Shown here: piece after piece, positions 47,813 through 55,357 of the stretch | Layout: each line of letters starts with the position of its first letter | How positions within the stretch are numbered: the stretch's first letter is position 1 | Source: WHSW01 sp963842795 | GTDB lineage: Bacteria; Actinomycetota; Thermoleophilia; Solirubrobacterales; 70-9 | Length of the DNA stretch: 64,000 nt | Reading direction: 5' to 3' | NCBI GenBank assembly: GCA_963842795.1 | Contig: CAWJHV010000015.1 | Coordinates: 1 to 64,000 of the forward strand | Program-made: the position numbers and the translations under genes | The notes under the pieces: generated by a model | The model's input: only the letters and a program-made list of their open reading frames with translations | Databases searched by the model: none | What the model was told of the DNA's origin: nothing

Positions 47813-49273
47813 GTGACCGCCCCCGGATCCGAAGCGACCCGAAGCTGCGACGTCCTCGTCGTCGGCGGCGGGGCCGCCGGCCTGCACGTGGCGCTCGAGG
47901 CGGCGGCGGAGGGCGCGACGGTGATCCTGGTCTCGCGCAAGCCGCTCGCCGAGAGCTCGAGCTTCTGGGCTCAGGGCGGGCTCGCCGCCGCGCTCGCGTC
48001 CGACGACTCGCCCGAGCGCCATGCGGCCGACACGCTCGCCGCCGGGCGCGGGCTCTGCCGGACAAGCGCGGTCGAGATCCTCACGCGGGAGGCTCCCGAC
48101 GCGGTCGAGCAGCTGCGCGAGCGGGGGGTCCGCTTCGACACGGACCCGGAGGGCGAGCTCTCGCTGGGGCTCGAGGGCGGACACTCGGCGCGCCGGATCG
48201 TGCATGCCGGGGGCAGCGAGACCGGGCGCGCGATCACGAACCGGCTCGCCGAGCTGGTCGCCGCCGAGCCCGCGATCGAGGTGCTCGAGGGCGCCTCGGC
48301 GGTCGCCCTGTGGAGCGACGGCGACCGCTGCGCCGGGGCGATCACCGCCGACGCCGCGATCGGCGCGCCGGCGACGGTGCTGACCACCGGAGGCGGCGCG
48401 GCGCTCTGGCGGCGCACGACGAACCCGCGAGGGGCGATCGGCGCCGGCGCGGTGCTCGCGCACGCGGCCGGGGCCGAGCTCGCCGGGCTCGAGCTCTGCC
48501 AGTTCCACCCCACCGCGCTCCAGCTCCCCGGGACCGTCCACGACGGCTCGCTGATCACCGAGGCCGTGCGCGGCGAGGGCGCGACCATGCTCGGCGCCGA
48601 CGGGCGGCGCTTCACCGACGAGCTCGCGCCGCGCGACCAGGTGACCGCCGCGATCCTCGACCGGATGGCGGCCGACGAGGACACGCAGGTGTGGCTCGAT
48701 CTGCGCCTGCTGTCAGCGGAGCGGTTCCCGAACGTGTTCGCCACCTGCCGCGCCGCCGGCCTCGACCCGGCGCGCCAGCTGCTCCCGGTGGCGCCCGCCG
48801 CCCACTACCTGATCGGGGGGATCGCGACCGACCTCGACGGCCGGACGACCCTCCCCGGGCTGCTCGCGGCGGGTGAATGCTCGTGCACGGGCCTGCACGG
48901 GGCCAACCGCCTGGCCTCGAACTCGCTCAGCGAATGCTTCGTCTTCGGCACACGCGCCGCCCGGGCGGCCGGCCTCGAGCAAGCGACCGGCCCGCCGCCC
49001 AGGGTCCCCTCGTGGCGCTTCGACCCGCCGCTCGAGCCCACCCGCGACGCCGTCTGGCGCCACGCCGGGCCGCGACGCGACGAACCCGGCCTCGAGCCGC
49101 TCGTCGCCGACGCCTATCCGCTCGCGCGGCTGATCGCCGCAAGCGCGATCGAGCGGCGCGAATCGCGCGGCTCCCACATGAGATCGGATTACCCCTTGCC
49201 CGATCCGGGTATGGATGGGATTCACCTCGTCGTTGGGGGGGACAACAGCGTGCGCGCCGAGCGCTGGCTCTGA
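47813..49273 (+). CDS. nadB: L-aspartate oxidase
   Basis: 486-residue FAD enzyme of de novo NAD synthesis, converting L-aspartate to iminoaspartate. Start GTG at 47813. FAD-binding: CDVLVVGGGAAGLHVALEAA; then SSFWAQGGLAAAL, the capping domain, GGSETGRAITNRL, and the active-site region CQFHPTALQLPG, EAVRGEGATMLGADGRRF and ECSCTGLHGANRLASNSLSE. These are diagnostic of NadB versus succinate dehydrogenase. The usual partners nadA and nadC are not adjacent. The gene is divergent from the HDAC-like gene. The end of the reading (about 49190-49273) is less conserved. Confidence 0.92.
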   Translation: MTAPGSEATRSCDVLVVGGGAAGLHVALEAAAEGATVILVSRKPLAESSSFWAQGGLAAALASDDSPERHAADTLAAGRGLCRTSAVEILTREAPDAVEQLRERGVRFDTDPEGELSLGLEGGHSARRIVHAGGSETGRAITNRLAELVAAEPAIEVLEGASAVALWSDGDRCAGAITADAAIGAPATVLTTGGGAALWRRTTNPRGAIGAGAVLAHAAGAELAGLELCQFHPTALQLPGTVHDGSLITEAVRGEGATMLGADGRRFTDELAPRDQVTAAILDRMAADEDTQVWLDLRLLSAERFPNVFATCRAAGLDPARQLLPVAPAAHYLIGGIATDLDGRTTLPGLLAAGECSCTGLHGANRLASNSLSECFVFGTRAARAAGLEQATGPPPRVPSWRFDPPLEPTRDAVWRHAGPRRDEPGLEPLVADAYPLARLIAASAIERRESRGSHMRSDYPLPDPGMDGIHLVVGGDNSVRAERWL

Positions 49274-49317
49274 GGGCATCCGTCTCGTACCGGACGGATG
49301 TCCTATTTCCGTATCCT

Positions 49318-49392
49318 CCGATCGGACGAATGTTTGATCCTTCGATCGGTTAACACTTTCTTAACCAATCGCCCTTGTTTTTTTCCGATCGG
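49318..49392. promoter_or_regulatory. AT-rich control region with three GATCGG palindromes and a GGTTAA inverted repeat
   Basis: Within the 178 bp between nadB and the next gene there are CCGATCGG (49318-49325), TCGATCGG (49342-49349) and CCGATCGG (49385-49392), plus GGTTAA/TTAACC (49348-49366, 7-base spacer). The region is far more AT-rich than its surroundings and ends near a T-run (49377-49384). It may be a promoter or operator array for the gene at 49452, or a terminator for nadB, or both. Confidence 0.45.
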
Positions 49393-49451
49393 TTGGGATA
49401 CTGCCCCGGCCTTCGCGGAATGGAGCACGGAAGTCGCGAAGGCTCCAAGGA

Positions 49452-49958
49452 ATGGACAAGACCGGGGTAAGGAGTCAGATGTATCGCTTCAGCCGCTCGA
49501 TCTATCGCGAGATCGCTTCTGCTGTTGTCGAGGACGAACGCGATCCGACCGGTTGTCGGAACAAGCAGCTCGTGCTCGACGCATGTGAGGACACCATCAG
49601 GCGTCTCACGTACGACCGCCGCTACTTCGCCAAGCCGGCGCGCAAGCTGTTCAACGACGTGCGCATGCACTTCGGGATCGGCGATCAGCTGCGGGTCTGG
49701 ATGGTGATCGACAGGAACATCACCCTGGCGCTCGGGTTTCTCGAACGGATGCCGGAGGGTGCCGGCCTCGACGGAATCCCGCGCCAATGCCGAGCGCACA
49801 CGCGCAAGGGAACGCCGTGTCAGCGCGAGCCGCTGCCGGCCCGCGACTACTGCCCGTCGCACAAGCACCTCGAGGAAACGTACGACGGGCCCGAAATACC
49901 TGTCGAGGCTCTCGAAGGGGAGCTCGCCGGGCGAGAGGGGTTCGCCACGGCAGCCTGA
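49452..49958 (+). CDS. Conserved protein of unknown function with a Cys/His (zinc-type) C-terminal motif
   Basis: 168 residues. The N-terminal 100 residues are helical with FSRSIYREIASAVVEDERDP and YFAKPARKLFNDVRMHFGIG, resembling no enzyme family I know. The C-terminal part has a C-x(10)-C-x(10)-C-x2-H pattern in QCRAHTRKGTPCQREPLPAR and DYCPSHKHLEETY, like small zinc ribbons of the CRAxTxxGxPC type. It could bind nucleic acid or metal. It stands downstream of the GATCGG-repeat region and upstream of a strong terminator, so it is probably monocistronic. An alternative start at MYRFSRS would remove 9 residues. Confidence 0.75.
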   Translation: MDKTGVRSQMYRFSRSIYREIASAVVEDERDPTGCRNKQLVLDACEDTIRRLTYDRRYFAKPARKLFNDVRMHFGIGDQLRVWMVIDRNITLALGFLERMPEGAGLDGIPRQCRAHTRKGTPCQREPLPARDYCPSHKHLEETYDGPEIPVEALEGELAGREGFATAA

Positions 49959-50012
49959 CCTTTCAGGCGTGTGGGGGTCCGGCCACCGGGGAGTGGCCGG
50001 TACTTAGGGGCC

Positions 50013-50050
50013 GAGGCCCCGGCTTGGGGAAGCCGGGGCCTCACGTTTTT
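50013..50050 (+). terminator. Strong rho-independent terminator before hyuA
   Basis: A 13-bp perfect stem (GAGGCCCCGGCTT at 50013-50025 with its complement at 50030-50042, loop GGGG) is followed by ACGTTTTT. It ends transcription of the gene at 49452 and isolates the hyuAB operon. A smaller stem (GGCCAC/GTGGCC at 49981-49998) lies just before it. Confidence 0.88.
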
Positions 50051-50076
50051 CGGCGGCGGCTATATAGCGTGCGGCC

Positions 50077-52056
50077 ATGCTGCTCGGGGTCGATGTCGGC
50101 GGGACGTTCACCGACGCGGTCGTCTTCGACGGCAGCCGGCTCTCCACCGCCAAGGCCCCGACGACGCCCGACGACCAGTCGCGCGGGGTGCTCGAGGCGA
50201 TCGAGGCGGCGCTGGCGGAGGCCGGGGCAACCCCGGATCAGGTCGAGGTCTTCGCCCACGGGATGACCGTGGGCACGAACGCGCTGCTGGAGCGGCGCGG
50301 GGCGCGGACCGCGCTCGTCGCCACCAGGGGCTTTGCCGACCTGCTCGAGATCGCGCGCCAGAACCGGCCGCACCTCTACCACCTCTGCGCCCCGAAGCCG
50401 GAGCCGCTGATCGCCGAGGAGGCGCGGATCGAGGCCCGCGAGCGGGTCGGGCCGGACGGCGTGGTCGAGGCGCTGGAGGATGCCGAGCTCGACCGGATCG
50501 CCGCCGAGGCGGGCGAGATCGGGGCCGAGTCGATCGCCGTCTGCCTGCTCTTCTCCTACCTCGACCCGGCCCACGAGCGGGCGATCGCCGAGCGCCTGCG
50601 CGCCGTGCTTCCCGACGTCCACGTCTCCGCCTCGCACGAGGTGCTGCCGCAGTTCCGCGAGTACGAGCGCTGCTCGACCACGGTCATCGACGCCTACCTC
50701 TCGCCGCTGCTCGACCGCTATCTGGCGCGGCTCGGCGAGGCGGCGAGCGAGCACGGCCTGCCCGAGCCCACGGTGATGATGTCCTCCGGCGGGGTGGCGC
50801 CGGCCGCCGAGGCGTCCCGGGCCGGGGCCTGGAGCGTGCTCTCGGGGCCGGCGGGCGGCGCCGTGGGCGCCGGCCTGCTCGCTCGCCTCTCCGGCGACGG
50901 CAACGCGCTCGGCTTCGACATGGGCGGCACGTCCTGCGACGTCTGCGTGGTCGAGGACGGGCGGGTGCGCAAGACCGACTCGCGCGAGCTCGACGGCCGC
51001 GTGATCCAGCTGCCGATGGTCGACGTGCACACGGTCGGCGCCGGCGGCGGCTCGATCGGCTGGCGCGACGCCGGCGGCGCCCTACGGGTCGGGCCGCGCT
51101 CGGCCGGAGCCGAGCCCGGGCCCGCCTGCTACGGGCGCGGCGGCACCGAGCCGACGGTGACCGACGCCAACCTCGCGCTCGGCTATCTCGGGGCCTCGTC
51201 GACGCTCGCCGGCGGGATCGAGCTCGACGCGGAGGCGTCCGGGCGGGCGATCGACGCGCTCGCCGGCGAGCTCGGCCTCGACCCGGTCGACGCGGCCGAG
51301 GGGGTCGTGCGGATCGCAAACCAGGAGATGGTCCGGGCGCTGCGGGTGGTCACGGTCGAGCGCGGCATCGACCCGCGCCGCTTCGCGCTGATGCCCTTCG
51401 GCGGCGCGGGGCCGATGCACGCGGCGGCGATCGCGGCCGAGCTCGGGATCGAGCGCATCCTCTGTCCGCGCGCCAGCGGGGTGCTCTCGGCGCTCGGCCT
51501 GCTCGCCTCCGAGCGCCGCCGCGACACCGCCCGCACGGTCATGCTGCGGGGCGAGGCGCTGAGCGCGGAGCGGATCGCGGACGAGGTGACGGCGCTTCGC
51601 GAGTCGCTCGCCGAAGGCCTCGGCGAGGCGAAGGCCGAGATCACCTACGAGCTCCGCTATCGCGGCCAGGCGTTCGAGCTCCCGGTCGAGGCCGGCGAAC
51701 GCCCCGAGCCGGAGGAGCTGGCCGAGGGCTTCGCCGCCGAGCACGAGCGCCGTTACGCGTACCGCGACCCCGAGGCCGAGGTCGAGCTGATCAACGTTCG
51801 CCTGGCGCTGGTCGAGCCCGGTCCGCAGCCCCGTCCCCGAGCCGCGGGGGGCGAGGGGCTCCAGCGCGACCGCCGCCGGGCGCGGTTCGGCGGCGAGTGG
51901 CTGGAGGCGGAGGTGCTGCGCGGCGACCCGGGCGCCGGGACCGAGGCCGAGGGCCCGTGCGTGTTCGAGCTGCCGGAGGCGACGCTGGTGCTGCCGCCGG
52001 GGTGGCGGGCGAGGGTCGACGAGGCCGGGACCGTGTGCGCGGAGCGAGCCGGATGA
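50077..52056 (+). CDS. hyuA: Hydantoinase/oxoprolinase family subunit A
   Basis: 659-residue ATP-dependent hydrolase subunit. It opens with LLGVDVGGTFTDAVVFDGSR, the phosphate-binding start of the HyuA/acetone carboxylase/5-oxoprolinase family. Later motifs: AHGMTVGTNALLERRGARTA, GPAGGAVGAGLLARLSGDGN, GFDMGGTSCDVCVVEDG and MPFGGAGPMHAAAIAAELGI. The substrate could be a hydantoin, N-methylhydantoin or 5-oxoproline; sequence alone does not tell. The stop overlaps the hyuB start (ATGA), a typical two-subunit arrangement. No transporter is adjacent. Confident at family level. Confidence 0.93.
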   Translation: MLLGVDVGGTFTDAVVFDGSRLSTAKAPTTPDDQSRGVLEAIEAALAEAGATPDQVEVFAHGMTVGTNALLERRGARTALVATRGFADLLEIARQNRPHLYHLCAPKPEPLIAEEARIEARERVGPDGVVEALEDAELDRIAAEAGEIGAESIAVCLLFSYLDPAHERAIAERLRAVLPDVHVSASHEVLPQFREYERCSTTVIDAYLSPLLDRYLARLGEAASEHGLPEPTVMMSSGGVAPAAEASRAGAWSVLSGPAGGAVGAGLLARLSGDGNALGFDMGGTSCDVCVVEDGRVRKTDSRELDGRVIQLPMVDVHTVGAGGGSIGWRDAGGALRVGPRSAGAEPGPACYGRGGTEPTVTDANLALGYLGASSTLAGGIELDAEASGRAIDALAGELGLDPVDAAEGVVRIANQEMVRALRVVTVERGIDPRRFALMPFGGAGPMHAAAIAAELGIERILCPRASGVLSALGLLASERRRDTARTVMLRGEALSAERIADEVTALRESLAEGLGEAKAEITYELRYRGQAFELPVEAGERPEPEELAEGFAAEHERRYAYRDPEAEVELINVRLALVEPGPQPRPRAAGGEGLQRDRRRARFGGEWLEAEVLRGDPGAGTEAEGPCVFELPEATLVLPPGWRARVDEAGTVCAERAG

Positions 52057-53594
52057 GCGCCGAACGGCGCCCGGACGAGGCGCGGCTCGATCCGATCTCG
52101 CTCCAGGTGCTCGTCGGCGCGCTGCGCGCCGCCTGCGACGAGATGGGCGCGGTGCTGATCCGCTCGGCGCACTCCCCGAACATCAAGGAGCGCCACGACT
52201 GCTCGACCGCGCTCTTCGACGCCGGCGGGGAGCTGGTGATGCAGGCGGAGCACATCCCGGTGCACCTCGGGTCGATGCCCGACGCGGTCGCCGCCGTGCT
52301 CGACCGCGAGCAGCGCCCGGACGAGGCCTGGATCCTCAACGACCCCTACGCCGGCGGCACCCACCTGCCCGACGTCACCCTGATCTCGCCCCTGTTCGAC
52401 GGCGAGCGGCTGATCGGCTTCGCCGCCAGCCGGGCGCACCACGCCGACATCGGCGGCCCGACCCCCGGCGGGATGCCGGCCGACTCGACCCGGCTCGACC
52501 AGGAGGGGGTCGTGATCCCGCCCACGCGCGCCTCGGACGAGGCGTTGCGCGAGCTCGCCGAGCGGATGCGAAACCCGGCCGAGCGACTGGCCGACCTGCG
52601 CGCCCAGCGAGCTGCCAACCTGACCGGGGCCAGGCGCGTCGCCGAGCTGGTCGAGCGCCTCGGCCGCGACGACCTGCTCGCCGGGATGAGCGAGATCCTC
52701 GACTACGCCGAGCGCCGCAGCCGGGCCGCGATCGCGGGCCTGCCCGACGGCGAGTACCACGCGTCCGACGTGCTCGAAGGCGGGGCCGACGGCGACGCCG
52801 ACGTCGTGCTCGAGGTGATGGCGACGATCGACGGCGACCGGCTGCGGCTCGACTTCGCCGGCAGCGCCGACGAGGTCGAGGGCAACCTCAACTGCCCCCT
52901 GGCGGTGACCAAGTCGGCGGCCTTCTTCGCCGTGCGGGTGCTCACCGACCCTGACGCGCCGCCGTGCGCGGGCGCGCACCGGCCGATCGAGGTCGCGGCG
53001 CCGCCCGGTTGCGTGCTCAACGCCCGCTTCCCGGCGGCGGTCGCCGCGGGCAACGTCGAGACCTCGAGCCGGGTCGCGGACCTCGTGGTCGAGGCGCTCG
53101 CCGGGGCCACGCGCGCGCCGGCCCAGGGCCAGGGGACGATGAACAACTTCACCCTCGCGGGGGAGTCCTTCACCTACTACGAAACGGTCGGCGGCGGCCA
53201 GGGCGCCTGCCCCGATGCCGACGGCCCGAGCGCGATCCACGTCGCGATGTCGAACACGCTGAACACGCCGGTGGAGGCTTTCGAGGTCGATTACCCCGTA
53301 CGGGTTAGGAGAGTTGAGGTACGCCGGGGTTCCGGGGGTGCCGGAGAGCACCGCGGCGGTGACGGAGTCGTGCGTGAGCTGGAGGCGCTCGAGCCGATGG
53401 AATACACGCTGATCACCGAGCGCCGCCGCCACGCCCCGCGCGGTCGCGAGGGCGGCGAGGACGGCGCGCCGGGCCGAAATCTCCTCAACGATCGCGAGTT
53501 GCCGCCCAAGACCGCCGGCGAACTGCGCCCCGGCGACCGCCTGCGCCTCGAAACACCGGGCGGCGGCGGCCACGGGCCGCCCGCGCAACTTTGA
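52053..53594 (+). CDS. hyuB: Hydantoinase/oxoprolinase family subunit B
   Basis: 513-residue partner of HyuA. Starts MSAERRPDEARLDPISLQVL, then DEMGAVLIRSAHSPNIKERH and the conserved ILNDPYAGGTHLPDVTLISP, AHHADIGGPTPGGMP, TMNNFTLAGESFTYYETVGG, and the C-terminal RLETPGGGGHGPPAQL, all HyuB signatures. The two proteins form a heteromer. A GC hairpin about 60 bp after the stop probably ends the operon. Confidence 0.93.
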   Translation: MSAERRPDEARLDPISLQVLVGALRAACDEMGAVLIRSAHSPNIKERHDCSTALFDAGGELVMQAEHIPVHLGSMPDAVAAVLDREQRPDEAWILNDPYAGGTHLPDVTLISPLFDGERLIGFAASRAHHADIGGPTPGGMPADSTRLDQEGVVIPPTRASDEALRELAERMRNPAERLADLRAQRAANLTGARRVAELVERLGRDDLLAGMSEILDYAERRSRAAIAGLPDGEYHASDVLEGGADGDADVVLEVMATIDGDRLRLDFAGSADEVEGNLNCPLAVTKSAAFFAVRVLTDPDAPPCAGAHRPIEVAAPPGCVLNARFPAAVAAGNVETSSRVADLVVEALAGATRAPAQGQGTMNNFTLAGESFTYYETVGGGQGACPDADGPSAIHVAMSNTLNTPVEAFEVDYPVRVRRVEVRRGSGGAGEHRGGDGVVRELEALEPMEYTLITERRRHAPRGREGGEDGAPGRNLLNDRELPPKTAGELRPGDRLRLETPGGGGHGPPAQL

Positions 53595-53654
53595 TCACAA
53601 ACTTGGAATTTGGAGAGCGCTTCTCTATATTCGGGCATCTCAACCGACTCTGAG

Positions 53655-53669
53655 CGCCCCGCCGGGGCG
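53655..53669 (+). terminator. Short GC hairpin after hyuB
   Basis: CGCCCC (53655-53660) pairs with GGGGCG (53664-53669) around a GCC loop. The T-rich tail is missing, so it is a weak candidate. The rest of 53595-53724 is an AT-richer stretch that may hold the promoter of the DUF1802 gene. Confidence 0.4.
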
Positions 53670-53724
53670 ATGTGTCAGGGCTGGAAAACGGACAGATCAA
53701 CCTCTCCCCCCGAACAACGACTTA

Positions 53725-54351
53725 ATGCCTATTGCCTTCAAAGAATGGGCCGTAACGGTCCGCGCCCTCTCCGAGGGTGAGCAGCTGCTCACGATCCGCA
53801 AGGGCGGAATCCGCGAGCAGGACAAGCACTTCGAACTCGAGCACGAGCAGTTCTTCCTCTACCCGACCTTCGACCACCAGCGCAACGACCTGGTACGGGA
53901 GTCCCACCACCCCGAGCTGCGTCGCGCGCTCGAGGAGGGCGTGTGGCCGGACGAGGAGCCGCCCCCGCGGGCGCTGCTCCAGGACGGCGGCATCGCGCAG
54001 CCCGACCGCGTCCGGATCCGCGCCTGGGCCGAGGTCTCCGACCACTTCGAGACCGACGATCCCAGGATCGTCGACGCGCTCTCCCCCTTCCACGTCTGGA
54101 CTCAGGACTACGCGCAGAAGCGCCTGCGCTGGAAGCGGACCCATCCGCTCCACGTGCTCCTGCTCCGGGTCCACCGGATCCCGCGACCGGTCACGGTGCG
54201 GGTGAAGGACGAGTACCACGGCTGCCGCTCCTGGGTCGAGATCGACCGCGAGCTGCCGTTCGAGGGCACGCCGGTGATGGCCGACGAGGAGTTCGGTCGG
54301 GCCGCCGCCGCGATCCGCGAGATCTGCCAAGCCGAACCGGCACTGGTCTAA
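53725..54351 (+). CDS. DUF1802 family protein
   Basis: 208 residues, intact. Recognised by the opening IAFKEWAVTVRALSEGEQLL, the segment LTIRKGGIREQDKHFELEHE (KGGI near the front), QFFLYPTFDHQRNDLVRESH and the C-terminal core HVWTQDYAQKRLRWKRTHPL. These are shared by the DUF1802 family of bacteria and archaea, whose function is unknown. Clusters of Arg and Lys around the KGGI motif suggest nucleic acid or nucleotide contact. It precedes the DUF1152 gene by 10 bp, so the two are likely co-transcribed. Confidence 0.85.
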   Translation: MPIAFKEWAVTVRALSEGEQLLTIRKGGIREQDKHFELEHEQFFLYPTFDHQRNDLVRESHHPELRRALEEGVWPDEEPPPRALLQDGGIAQPDRVRIRAWAEVSDHFETDDPRIVDALSPFHVWTQDYAQKRLRWKRTHPLHVLLLRVHRIPRPVTVRVKDEYHGCRSWVEIDRELPFEGTPVMADEEFGRAAAAIREICQAEPALV

Positions 54352-54361
54352 CGCCGTCGCC

Positions 54362-55303
54362 ATGACGGGGTTCGATCGGCGCGTCGCCAAGGCGCGACGA
54401 GCGCTGGTGCTCGGCATCGGCGGTGGCGGAGACGTGGTCGGCGCGCTGGCCGTCGCCCGTCGCTGCGAGGAGCTCGGGACCCAGTTCGTGCTCGGCGGGG
54501 TCGCCTGGGAGCGGCTGCCGATCGACCCCCACCCCGGCCCCCGTCCGGTCGCCGAGATCCATCACGGCGAGCCGCTCGGGCGCCATGCAGTGCTCGCCGG
54601 CGCCGACACCTCGACCCCGGAGGGCGTGCGGTTCTCCGAGGCGCACGTGGCCGCCCACCTCGAGCGGCCGACGGTGCTGATCGACATCACCGACGGCCCG
54701 GCCGGCGCCGCCGAGGGGATCCGCGCCGCCGCCGGCCTGCTGGGCTGCGACCTGGTCGTCTACACGGACGTCGGCGGCGACGCGCTCGCGACCGGGAGCG
54801 AGCCGGGGCTCGGCAGCCCGCTGTGCGACGCGGTGATGCTCGCCGCCGGGATGCAGCTCGGGGCGCTGCTCGACGGCGCCATCGCGATCCTCGGCGCCGG
54901 CTGCGACGGCGAGCTGACGCCCGACGAGGTCCTCGGCCGGGTCGCCGCCCTGGCGGCGGCCGGCGCGTGGATCGGCAGCTCGAGCGTCACCCCGGCGATC
55001 GCCGACGACGTGGAGCGCGCGGCCGCCGCCACGGGGACCGAGGCGAGCCTGCAGGTGGTCCGCTGCGCTCGCGGCGAGGTCGGCGAAGCCGAGATCCGCG
55101 GCGGGCGCCGGCGGGTGCCCCTGGGGCCGATCGGGGCGCTCACCTTCTGCTTCGACCTCGAGGCGGCCACCCCGGAGCTGCCGCTCGCCGTCGCCGTGGC
55201 CGACGCCGGCGACCTCGACGAGGCCGACCGGGCGCTGAACGGGCTCGGCGTGCGCACCGAGCTCGACTACGAGCGCGCGCCGCGGTCCGCGAACGGGTCC
55301 TAG
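54362..55303 (+). CDS. DUF1152 family protein
   Basis: 313 residues. The opening RALVLGIGGGGDVVGALAVA is the glycine-rich signature of DUF1152, followed by TQFVLGGVAWERLPIDPHPG and TDVGGDALATGSEPGLGSPL with the conserved D-x-G-G-D. SPLCDAVMLAAGMQLG and CDGELTPDEVLGRVAAL are also family hallmarks. The Gly-rich start suggests a nucleotide-binding Rossmann-like or kinase-like fold, but no activity has been assigned to it as far as I know. It lies in a short operon with the DUF1802 gene. Confidence 0.85.
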   Translation: MTGFDRRVAKARRALVLGIGGGGDVVGALAVARRCEELGTQFVLGGVAWERLPIDPHPGPRPVAEIHHGEPLGRHAVLAGADTSTPEGVRFSEAHVAAHLERPTVLIDITDGPAGAAEGIRAAAGLLGCDLVVYTDVGGDALATGSEPGLGSPLCDAVMLAAGMQLGALLDGAIAILGAGCDGELTPDEVLGRVAALAAAGAWIGSSSVTPAIADDVERAAAATGTEASLQVVRCARGEVGEAEIRGGRRRVPLGPIGALTFCFDLEAATPELPLAVAVADAGDLDEADRALNGLGVRTELDYERAPRSANGS

Positions 55304-55357
55304 CGCGGTCCGCGAACCGGCGCATCCGCCGCGAGGCTGGCGTACAGTCGCCGGCCG

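Noticed and set aside
49971..52050. Open frame upstream of and in another frame to hyuA, joined to hyuB
   Set aside because: The part over hyuA is a shadow frame; only the portion from 52053 is the real hyuB.
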